DNA of 5,297 nt from a bacterium (lineage in GTDB: Bacteria; Patescibacteriota; Saccharimonadia; Saccharimonadales; UBA4665), in the NCBI GenBank assembly GCA_021804315.1, contig JAJZHX010000040.1:1-5297 (forward strand), in the 5' to 3' direction. The translations under genes and the position numbers were made by a program. Within the stretch, counting starts at the first letter, position 1; every line of letters begins with the position of its first letter. Below are positions 1 through 5,297 of this stretch, one piece after another. The notes under the pieces were generated by a model that made no database searches, was not told where the DNA came from, and saw only the letters and a program-made list of their open reading frames with translations.

Positions 1-697
1 ACATAAGATAAACAGGTAGATATTTTTTAATCGTTGGACTTCGTAAATTAGATACCGATAAAACATCGACTACGTCAAAGCCTGCGACTTGAAACTTACG
101 GATTATGGTATGTGGATTATGATTAACAAAAGCTATTTCATCTTTTATTCTATTAGCTTCTGATCTAATATCTACCGGCTCAGAAGGTAATTTTTGTCTT
201 TTTAAAAGATACTTGATTCGATTGCGAAAATGAGCATAATTAGCTACTTCTATAATCGCATAGCCATTAGTTTTGAGCACTCGATTAATTTCACTTAGCT
301 CGTTATAAGGATCTGGTAAATGGTGTAAAACTCTTATGAGTAGCACTAAGTCTATACTGTTATCGTCAAAATCTAGATCATCTGCTTGCATTAGTATTCG
401 CTTAACTTGCGGATAATTTTTAAGAAAATCTGCTGATAAATCAAGTTGTTGCTGACTCGGCTCGGCTAAGATCACTGAATCAGCGTACTTAGATAGTAAT
501 ATGTCTAAGCGACCATACCCGCCACCAACATCGAGAGCAAGTTTAAATAGTTTATTTTTTAAGAATTTTTTTATAGCTATTTCTTCAGATAAGTGTTCAT
601 ATCGACGCTCATCCCAATATCTTAAATAGTTATGCTGAGGATCATTATACTGATCAGCTCGTTTTTTAAGTTGATTAGATTGTTGTTTTTCTCTCAT
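1..697 (-). CDS. Class I SAM-dependent methyltransferase (Methyltransf_11-like), C-terminus cut by window edge
   Basis: The minus-strand frame is open from an ATG at 697-695 to the left edge, giving 232 residues with no stop, so the gene is partial at its 3' end. The Rossmann-type SAM-binding features appear in the expected order. Motif I is LDVGGGYGRL (residues 55-64). The acidic end of strand 2 is LAEPS (77-81, Glu79 probably contacting the SAM ribose). Next come an ADD at 105-107 and then SIDLVLLIRVLHHLPDP (114-130), the usual motif IV and following helix. GYAIIEVANY (145-154) is the next strand. This order is typical of small-molecule or lipid methyltransferases of the Methyltransf_11/25 type. 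The basic region around 156-170 and the stretch near 190-212 (VNHNPHTIIRKFQVAGF) form the later, substrate-side part. The substrate cannot be told from sequence. The start is supported by an AAAGGA Shine-Dalgarno-like sequence at 715-710, although its 12-base spacing is long. The gene begins 23 bases after the tyrS stop with no terminator between, so co-transcription with tyrS is likely. Confidence 0.87.
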   Translation of the reverse strand, partial: MREKQQSNQLKKRADQYNDPQHNYLRYWDERRYEHLSEEIAIKKFLKNKLFKLALDVGGGYGRLDILLSKYADSVILAEPSQQQLDLSADFLKNYPQVKRILMQADDLDFDDNSIDLVLLIRVLHHLPDPYNELSEINRVLKTNGYAIIEVANYAHFRNRIKYLLKRQKLPSEPVDIRSEANRIKDEIAFVNHNPHTIIRKFQVAGFDVVDVLSVSNLRSPTIKKYLPVYLM

Positions 698-709
698 ACT
701 GCTATTAAT

Positions 710-715
710 TCCTTT
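710..715 (-). promoter_or_regulatory. Ribosome binding site of the methyltransferase gene
   Basis: Reading the minus strand, AAAGGA lies in the 23-base gap between the tyrS stop and the methyltransferase ATG. There are 12 bases between it and the ATG, longer than the optimum, so initiation may be modest or helped by coupling to tyrS translation. This is the only convincing Shine-Dalgarno-like sequence in the window. The two upstream-most starts in the divergent region lack one, which supports the idea that distal operon genes use SD initiation and first genes do not. Confidence 0.5.
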
Positions 716-720
716 AATCT

Positions 721-1971
721 TTATGACAATATAACTAAAGCTGAATCTTTAAAGGCTTTGCCTCGTCTTATTAATATCATCCTGCTAGTAAAAACTGTTT
801 CATCTAAATAATTATCTTGAAACTTTTGACCATTAATAGAAATAGCGTTGGCTGTAATTAACTTTCTGGCCTCAGTTTTAGAAGAAGCTAAGCCACAGTC
901 TTTTAATACTTCGGCTAATTCCTGGTGGGCATTAATGGTTATAGCCGGAATTTCGTTCTTAAGAGCAGACAGCAGTTCAGGGTTTAGCTTATCGCTAAGA
1001 GCAATTCTGCCCGTTAAAATATCTGTTACCTGCTGAGCCATAATCATTGATTTTTCTCCGTGGATTAATTTGGTAACTGATTTAGCTAGTTCAATTTGGG
1101 CAATTCTTTGGCTTAAATCATCTTGATGCTGTTTGATTATTTCATTAATAGTTGGCTGATCAAACTCACTAAATATTTTTAAGAATTTTTCAACTTCATC
1201 ATCCTTAGTATTAATCCAAAATTGATAAAACTTGGTTGGACTAGTTTTGTTTGGATCAAGCCAGATAGCTCCCTCTTCACTTTTACCGAATTTACGTCCG
1301 GTTGTTGCGTCAACTAACAACGGTGCCGCAAAAACATCTGCTAACTTAGCGGTTTTTCGTCTGATTAGATCGACGCCGGCAATTGAATTCCCCCACTGAT
1401 CAGCTCCGGCTAGTTGCAGAGTAACACCCTTCTGTTGATTAAGCCACAAAAAGTCGTAAGCTTGAATTAAAACATAACTAAACTCAGCATAGCTAATGCC
1501 TGAACCTTGTTCAGATAATCTGCTCGTTACAAACTCGCGGTTAAGCATTTGGCGCATTGGGATATGTTTACCAATATCTCTAAGAAAATCTAAATAATTA
1601 AAATTCTTAAACCAGTCATAGTTATCTACTAATTCAAACTCATAGTCTTTAAAAATAGTTCTATATTGCTCAGCAATCGATTTTTTATTGCTTTCAATTT
1701 CTTGACGAGATAAAAGTGATCGTTCGGTTTTCTTGCCATCAGGATCGCCTATCATGCCAGTAGCCCCGCCAATTAAAAGTACTGCCTTGTGTCCGTGTTT
1801 CATAAAAGCTTTAACTACCATTGCTGTCGCTAAATTACCGACTGTCAGTGAATCAGAACTGGGATCAACACCCCAATAAAATACCTTGTTTTGTTTATCT
1901 AAAAGGCTTATGTCTTTTAATGTGGTTTGGTTAAGATAACCACGCCACTTTAATTCTTTAGATAGTGTCAT
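721..1971 (-). CDS. tyrS: Tyrosyl-tRNA synthetase (TyrRS)
   Basis: 416 aa, close to the usual length (about 420) of the E. coli/Bacillus-type enzyme that attaches tyrosine to tRNA-Tyr in the cytoplasm. The catalytic class I fold begins with ELKWRGYLNQTT (6-17), the usual N-terminus, which fixes the ATG at 1971. Tyrosine-binding residues are conserved: Tyr32, Asp76 in IGDPDGKK, Tyr166, Gln170 and Asp173 in YVLIQAYD, and ADQWGN at 190-195. The mobile loop Lys80/Arg84 and the KMSKS loop, here KFGKS (227-231), are intact. An S4-type RNA-binding domain closes the protein (about 350-412, with SKTEARKLI and ISINGQKF), as expected for binding the tRNA anticodon and long variable arm. The odd part is the HIGH signature, which reads TVGN (43-46), with Trp33 where Bacillus TyrRS has Cys35. 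Identification as TyrRS rather than TrpRS is firm. It is first in a probable operon with the downstream methyltransferase and is transcribed divergently from the PBP gene. Confidence 0.97.
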   Translation of the reverse strand: MTLSKELKWRGYLNQTTLKDISLLDKQNKVFYWGVDPSSDSLTVGNLATAMVVKAFMKHGHKAVLLIGGATGMIGDPDGKKTERSLLSRQEIESNKKSIAEQYRTIFKDYEFELVDNYDWFKNFNYLDFLRDIGKHIPMRQMLNREFVTSRLSEQGSGISYAEFSYVLIQAYDFLWLNQQKGVTLQLAGADQWGNSIAGVDLIRRKTAKLADVFAAPLLVDATTGRKFGKSEEGAIWLDPNKTSPTKFYQFWINTKDDEVEKFLKIFSEFDQPTINEIIKQHQDDLSQRIAQIELAKSVTKLIHGEKSMIMAQQVTDILTGRIALSDKLNPELLSALKNEIPAITINAHQELAEVLKDCGLASSKTEARKLITANAISINGQKFQDNYLDETVFTSRMILIRRGKAFKDSALVILS

Positions 1972-1979
1972 ATATACCT

Positions 1980-2008
1980 AGTATAACTAAAACTGACAAA
2001 ATGCTGAA
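1980..2008 (-). promoter_or_regulatory. Probable tyrS promoter, placing the start site at or next to the ATG
   Basis: On the minus strand a TATACT -10 hexamer (5 of 6 to consensus) lies at 1985-1980. The hexamer 17 bases upstream, TTCAGC (2008-2003), is a poor -35 (3 of 6), so any upstream contact would come mainly from the surrounding A/T tracts. Counting seven bases downstream of the -10 puts transcription start near 1973, two bases before the ATG at 1971. That would make the mRNA essentially leaderless. A weak AGG at 1979-1977 would only be transcribed if a start further upstream exists. The assignment rests on consensus matching alone. Confidence 0.55.
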
Positions 2009-2046
2009 AAAATATATCAAAAAAAGATGTTGTTCTGGCCATTTTT

Positions 2047-2055
2047 TGTTATACT
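2047..2055 (+). promoter_or_regulatory. Extended -10 promoter driving the leader ORF and PBP gene
   Basis: The sequence TGTTATACT at 2047-2055 matches the extended -10 form TGnTATAAT at all but one -10 position. No good -35 is present: TTGTTC at 2030-2035 has only a 14-base spacer, and ATGTTG at 2027-2032 is at 17 bases but is a weak match. This is consistent with an extended -10 promoter that does not need a -35. The predicted start is near 2062, one base before the ATG at 2063, so the transcript should be leaderless for the short ORF that begins there. Confidence 0.6.
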
Positions 2056-2062
2056 AAAGCTT

Positions 2063-2107
2063 ATGAATTTATTAGCAAATGAGCGAGCATTGCTAGATAC
2101 TGTATGA
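2063..2107 (+). CDS. Putative 14-residue leaderless leader peptide overlapping the PBP start
   Basis: ATG at 2063 opens a 14-codon frame, MNLLANERALLDTV, ending at TGA 2105-2107. The stop overlaps the PBP ATG in a four-base ATGA junction, the classic arrangement for translational coupling by terminating and reinitiating ribosomes. The ATG lies one base after the predicted start of the extended -10 promoter. Its distance from the promoter 9-mer (6 bases) nearly equals that of the tyrS ATG from its own copy (7 bases). No Shine-Dalgarno precedes the PBP ATG at a usable distance, so the short ORF may supply the ribosomes. The peptide has no membrane segment or run of one amino acid that would indicate attenuation. 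The alternative is chance: a 14-codon frame alone proves nothing, and the support is positional. Confidence 0.45.
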   Translation: MNLLANERALLDTV

Positions 2108-5100
2108 CTAAAAACACTGGGAGAAGAAGAAATAGCCGAAGTGGCAACATTACCACCAAAAGTGGTCAATCTATTAAGATCAATCATTCTTTAAGTGATC
2201 GTAAGAAGGCTAAAAAAGCTGAAAGAAACGCTAAGAAAGCAGCTTACTTAGCGTCTTTACCTAAAGAGCGCTGGAAAAGATGGTTATATAGACTAAAACC
2301 GAAACATTTGATTGAGTACTGGTTTAGCCGAGAAGGTGGCATGATGGTGCTAAAGTTGATTGGCGCCAGTGTAGTAGTTGGTTTCTTTTTAACAATTGGT
2401 ATTTTTGCATATTTCAGAAAAGATTTACCACAAATTAAAGATTTATCTGGCAATATGGGAGGTAGCATTTCTTATTATGATAGTACTGGCAAAGTCTTGC
2501 TATGGACTGACTATAACTCCATCAAACGTGATCCAGTAGCTAGCAATCAGATATCTCCCTACATGAAAGAAGCAACTGTGGCTATTGAAGACCGCAATTT
2601 TTATAAAGAAGGCGCTATAGATATAAGGAGTATATTTCGGGCTGCCTTGAACGATTTAAGAGGCAGAAGCCTGCAAGGTGCTTCAACTATTACCGAGCAG
2701 TTGGTTAAGCTAGACGAAGGCTGGACTGGTCAGAGATCAATCACTATCAAGATTAAAGAAGTCATCTTAGCTATAGAGCTAGATAAACAGTACTCTAAAG
2801 ACGCGATTTTAACTGCTTATCTTAATGCGGCACCTTATGGTGGTTTGGATTATGGAGTCCAAGCGGCGGCTGAAGATTATTTTCAAACTTCAGCTCAAAA
2901 CTTAACACTAGCTCAAGCAGCCATGCTATCGGCTATTCCGCAAGCTCCTAGCTATTACTCACCTTACGCAGGTAGCCGCTTTAACCCTGAGGTAACTCAA
3001 GGTACCTTTAGCGCTAGTGCGCTGATTGCCCGTCAACATTACATTCTTTTGCAAATGCAACAGCAAGGTTATATCTCAAAAGCTCAAGAAATAGCTGCCG
3101 AAAAGGTTAATATTTTAAATGAAGTTCACTCTCAACAAGGTTTATACCAAAACATTAAAGCTCCATATTTTGTACTTGAAGCTAAGCAACAATTGATTGA
3201 TAAATACGGTGCTAGTGCCGTGACCCATGGTGGCTGGAAAGTTATAACTACGCTTAATATGAAACTTCAACAATATGCCCAGCAAGATGTCGCTAATAAC
3301 GCCTATAACGTTACGACAATTGGCGGTAATCAAGAAGCCATGGTTGCCGAGGACGTTCATACCGGACAAGTTGTCGCAGAAGTCGGTGGCGAAGATTTTA
3401 GTCCTAATTATCCTGGCGGTGAAATAAATTATGCTAATACTTTAATCTCGCCTGGTTCAAGCATGAAACCGTTTGTTTATGCTGCTTTAATTCAAAATAA
3501 TAATAACGTCGGGGCTAGTTCTTATATTGATGATTCACAACAGCCTTTGCCAGGCTACCCATGTACCAATAAGACTCCGCCATCGGTTTTAGGCAATATT
3601 GGCGGTAACTGTCTTTGGGATGATAACTTTATCTATCCTGGTCCAGTTACCCTTAGATATGCTCTAGGAGGGTCAAGAAATGTCCCAGCTGTTAAAGCGT
3701 CCTACGAGATAACTCCTGCCCCGGCCAGTGCTTTGAATGCCGGTAATGGGACGATTACTCCAGCAGATGTTAATTCTGTTAATAAATGGTTGTCTATGGC
3801 TAATCAAGCGATTGGTGTTAAGAATGCCTATGCCTGTTACGCTGGCATAACTAGTTTATTGGCAGCCACAGCTGCTAATCAGACTCAATGTTACGGTGAT
3901 GCCGCTATCGGTGGTGGCTACATTAGTATAGATAATCAGGTTAACGGTGACGTGACCCTAGCCAGACTAGGCAATGCTATTCCGCAAACCTACATTTTAA
4001 AGATAACCGATTCTTCCGGTAAAACTATCTATCAATGGCATCAGCCTAAAGGCACTCAGGTCTACAATCCTGATACAGCCTACATAATTAACAGTATACT
4101 TGATGATCCAGCAGCCAGTTATTTGTATCCTTTTCAGAAGTTTCAGCATGATAATGGCTGGTACAATGCGGTTAAAACAGGTACAGAAAACGATTCACGT
4201 AACGGTGTTATGACGGCTTGGAACACGCAATATGCTGTTATTGGCTTTGTTGGTTCATCTAACTTAAGCAAACAATTAAAGGCCGGTCAGTTTGAGAACT
4301 TAACTGAACCGTTAACACGCGACTGGTTACAGCAAGCACTGGCTGGTGTTAAACCAGTTAACTGGGTACAGCCAAAAAATATTAAAGTAGAACCTGCTTA
4401 TGTGCAAAGAGCCTATCCTAATTATGGTCAAGAGTTCCCTGGTCCTAGTACCGACGTTTACCCGTCTTGGTATGTCGGTGGCAGTTCCAATGGTCATAGT
4501 ACTCCGGAAGTAATTGATCGAATTTCAGGTCTATTAGCTACGAGCTGTACACCGCCTTTGGCTAGAGAAACTCTAGGTTATTATGGTAATCAAAACTTCA
4601 ATGCTGACATCTTTGCTGGCGGACAGCCAACTATTAGTGGCTCGATATCTAAAAACACCACTGCTGCTACCGATAATGTGCACAATTGTAATCAGAGTCC
4701 ACCGAAGATTACTCTAGTAGGTCCACCAGCTGGTGTTTGTAATGGCAGTTGTACTATTACGGCTACTGCTAGCCAAGGCACTCAGCCATTTGTTAGTAGT
4801 CAATATCCTCAATATCCTGGAGCAATCACATTTTACCTAAACGGTAACCAGATCAAAAAAGATTATATTACTAGCTCACCCTCAACAGTTAGTTTTACCT
4901 ATAATCCAACGTCCTCGGGGTCAGGAAGCTTATCGGCAACTGTTACCGATAGTCTGCTATACTCAGATACTAGCTCAACAAATATAACCTATAATGCTCC
5001 CATGGCTAACTTTAGCGCTACAGTTAGTGGTAATAATGATAGCTTTAGTTGGACAGGTGGCACTTCAGGCACCTTTAATATAACTGACACCAGTACAGGA

Positions 5101-5232
5101 GTAACAATTTGTAGTTCCAGCTCTTCACCTTGCGTAGCTAACGGCGCAGCCTCAAACTATCCAGTTGGTACGCCTGTTACTATTACTGATTCAGCAGGCT
5201 ATACGCAAACCGCGACGATTGGCGGGCCTTAA
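2104..5232 (+). CDS. Bifunctional class A penicillin-binding protein (GT51 glycosyltransferase / transpeptidase) with long extracellular tail
   Basis: 1042 aa. It polymerises lipid II into glycan strands and cross-links stem peptides outside the membrane. Residues 1-78 form a very basic cytoplasmic tail, and about 80-103 is a single membrane anchor (VLKLIGASVVVGFFLTIGIF). The GT51 domain (about 115-345) has AIEDRNFY with catalytic Glu162, GASTITEQLVK (192-202), KIKE with the second glutamate at 219, and YLNAAPYGG (239-247), which resembles the PBP1C form. LAQAAMLSAIPQAPS follows. In GT51 motif I the usual His is Glu169, and in motif II the first Gln is Glu198. The transpeptidase domain (about 405-765) has SPGSSMKP with nucleophile Ser452 and Lys455, SRN at 524-526, and KTGT at 691-694, all intact. 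IDRISGLLATSCTPP (804-818) resembles the post-transpeptidase segment of other PBPs. About 865-1042 is a Ser/Thr/Gly-rich, beta-rich tail, probably one or two Ig-like modules. All ten cysteines lie at 487 or beyond, outside the membrane. ATG 2104 is the first in-frame ATG after a stop at 2080, and the N-terminus suits the family. Confidence 0.95.
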   Translation: MTKNTGRRRNSRSGNITTKSGQSIKINHSLSDRKKAKKAERNAKKAAYLASLPKERWKRWLYRLKPKHLIEYWFSREGGMMVLKLIGASVVVGFFLTIGIFAYFRKDLPQIKDLSGNMGGSISYYDSTGKVLLWTDYNSIKRDPVASNQISPYMKEATVAIEDRNFYKEGAIDIRSIFRAALNDLRGRSLQGASTITEQLVKLDEGWTGQRSITIKIKEVILAIELDKQYSKDAILTAYLNAAPYGGLDYGVQAAAEDYFQTSAQNLTLAQAAMLSAIPQAPSYYSPYAGSRFNPEVTQGTFSASALIARQHYILLQMQQQGYISKAQEIAAEKVNILNEVHSQQGLYQNIKAPYFVLEAKQQLIDKYGASAVTHGGWKVITTLNMKLQQYAQQDVANNAYNVTTIGGNQEAMVAEDVHTGQVVAEVGGEDFSPNYPGGEINYANTLISPGSSMKPFVYAALIQNNNNVGASSYIDDSQQPLPGYPCTNKTPPSVLGNIGGNCLWDDNFIYPGPVTLRYALGGSRNVPAVKASYEITPAPASALNAGNGTITPADVNSVNKWLSMANQAIGVKNAYACYAGITSLLAATAANQTQCYGDAAIGGGYISIDNQVNGDVTLARLGNAIPQTYILKITDSSGKTIYQWHQPKGTQVYNPDTAYIINSILDDPAASYLYPFQKFQHDNGWYNAVKTGTENDSRNGVMTAWNTQYAVIGFVGSSNLSKQLKAGQFENLTEPLTRDWLQQALAGVKPVNWVQPKNIKVEPAYVQRAYPNYGQEFPGPSTDVYPSWYVGGSSNGHSTPEVIDRISGLLATSCTPPLARETLGYYGNQNFNADIFAGGQPTISGSISKNTTAATDNVHNCNQSPPKITLVGPPAGVCNGSCTITATASQGTQPFVSSQYPQYPGAITFYLNGNQIKKDYITSSPSTVSFTYNPTSSGSGSLSATVTDSLLYSDTSSTNITYNAPMANFSATVSGNNDSFSWTGGTSGTFNITDTSTGVTICSSSSSPCVANGAASNYPVGTPVTITDSAGYTQTATIGGP
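4801..4818 (+). repeat. 9-base tandem duplication inside the PBP tail
   Basis: CAATATCCT occurs twice head to tail (4801-4809 and 4810-4818), encoding Gln-Tyr-Pro twice (residues 900-905) in the first Ig-like region of the PBP tail. It keeps the reading frame. It looks like a small slippage duplication in a fast-evolving extracellular segment, and no function is implied. Confidence 0.6.
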
Positions 5233-5297
5233 TAAAATTTATATAGTTTTAGTTTAGATAATATAGAATTATGTAGGTATAAGTTGATGTTTTGGTT
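5233..5297 (+). other. AT-rich region downstream of the PBP gene; possible promoter and start of a further gene
   Basis: After the PBP TAA there is no GC stem followed by a T run, so no intrinsic terminator is visible. GATAAT at 5257-5262 is a 5 of 6 match to a -10 hexamer, without a recognisable -35. It would start transcription near 5269. A TAGG at 5274-5277 lies 9 bases before an ATG at 5287-5289, which opens Met-Phe-Trp and then runs off the window. This may be the start of a plus-strand gene, but only three codons can be seen and AT-rich DNA yields such matches easily. Confidence 0.22.

Larger units (their letters stand above)
1979..2056. repeat. Inverted pair of the 9-mer GTTATACTA flanking the divergent promoter region
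   Basis: GTTATACTA occurs on the plus strand at 2048-2056 and, as its exact reverse complement, at 1979-1987. Each copy contains the TATACT -10 hexamer of the promoter pointing outward, towards the PBP side and tyrS respectively. Each is preceded by a T-rich run and followed by an ATG after 6 (plus strand) or 7 (minus strand) bases. The matched geometry suggests a shared core promoter format rather than an operator. The roughly 60 bases between the copies are A/T-rich, with one GGCC at 2037-2040 and no strong hairpin. Confidence 0.6.

Noticed and set aside
848..1036. A 62-codon plus-strand open frame opposite tyrS
   Set aside because: It lies wholly inside the conserved C-terminal part of tyrS on the other strand, has no ribosome binding site, and its product shows no recognisable features. 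It is a shadow frame.
1972..2062. T-box or other tRNA-sensing leader upstream of tyrS
   Set aside because: The predicted start site leaves almost no 5' leader, and there is no T-box sequence or terminator/antiterminator hairpin in the short region.
2096..2101. GATACT just before the PBP ATG as a second -10 element
   Set aside because: It would start transcription near 2108, downstream of the ATG at 2104, so it cannot serve this start.
2244..2468. A 74-codon minus-strand open frame
   Set aside because: It is antisense to the N-terminal tail, membrane anchor and early GT51 region of the PBP, with no promoter or recognisable protein features.
3142..3369. A 75-codon minus-strand open frame
   Set aside because: It is antisense to the linker and the start of the PBP transpeptidase domain, without supporting signals.
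5210..5225. Possible terminator stem CCGC/GCGG at the end of the PBP gene
   Set aside because: The stem is only 4 bp with an 8-base loop, lies inside the last codons, and is not followed by a T run.
721..5232. Recoded UGA (as in Absconditabacteria/Gracilibacteria)
   Set aside because: No in-frame TGA occurs in the large genes, both complete genes end in TAA, and Gly and Trp positions in conserved motifs use standard codons.
1..5297. CRISPR array, insertion sequence, tRNA or rRNA genes
   Set aside because: No direct-repeat arrays, transposase motifs, terminal inverted repeats or RNA-gene signatures were seen on either strand; nearly all the sequence is explained by three protein genes.

Overview
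The window is a compact, AT-rich bacterial chromosome segment with three substantial genes and very little intergenic DNA. The standard genetic code fits: the two complete genes end in TAA, none of the three reading frames contains an in-frame TGA, and tryptophan is TGG. Several features resemble what I recall of Candidatus Saccharibacteria (TM7) or other Patescibacteria/CPR: the basic N-terminus of the penicillin-binding protein with its YLNAAPYGG motif, the deviant HIGH region of the TyrRS, and the small spacers. This placement is from memory of family sequences, not from a search, so it is moderately confident at best.

Layout. Minus strand, right to left: tyrS (1971 to 721, complete tyrosyl-tRNA synthetase), then after 23 bases a class I SAM-dependent methyltransferase (697 to beyond the left edge, cut at its C-terminus). 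The two look like one transcription unit. Plus strand: a large bifunctional class A penicillin-binding protein (2104-5232; GT51 glycosyltransferase plus transpeptidase plus a long Cys- and Ser/Thr-rich extracellular tail). It diverges from tyrS across a 132-base region. The last 65 bases (5233-5297) hold no complete gene, but may hold a promoter and the first codons of another.

The most interesting part is the divergent region 1972-2103. Both directions carry the same 9-mer, GTTATACTA, containing a good -10 hexamer (TATACT), as a perfect inverted pair. In each direction an ATG follows the 9-mer after only 6 or 7 bases, so transcripts from either promoter should begin at or within a couple of bases of the start codon, which implies leaderless mRNAs. 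On the PBP side this ATG opens a 14-codon ORF (2063-2107), not the PBP itself. Its TGA stop overlaps the PBP start codon in an ATGA junction, suggesting a leaderless leader peptide translationally coupled to the PBP.

The genes do not form an obvious single pathway: tyrS charges tRNA-Tyr, the PBP polymerises and cross-links peptidoglycan, and the methyltransferase substrate is unknown. Two protein-level oddities deserve attention: substitutions on the ATP side of the TyrRS active site, and the paired-cysteine, beta-rich tail on the PBP.
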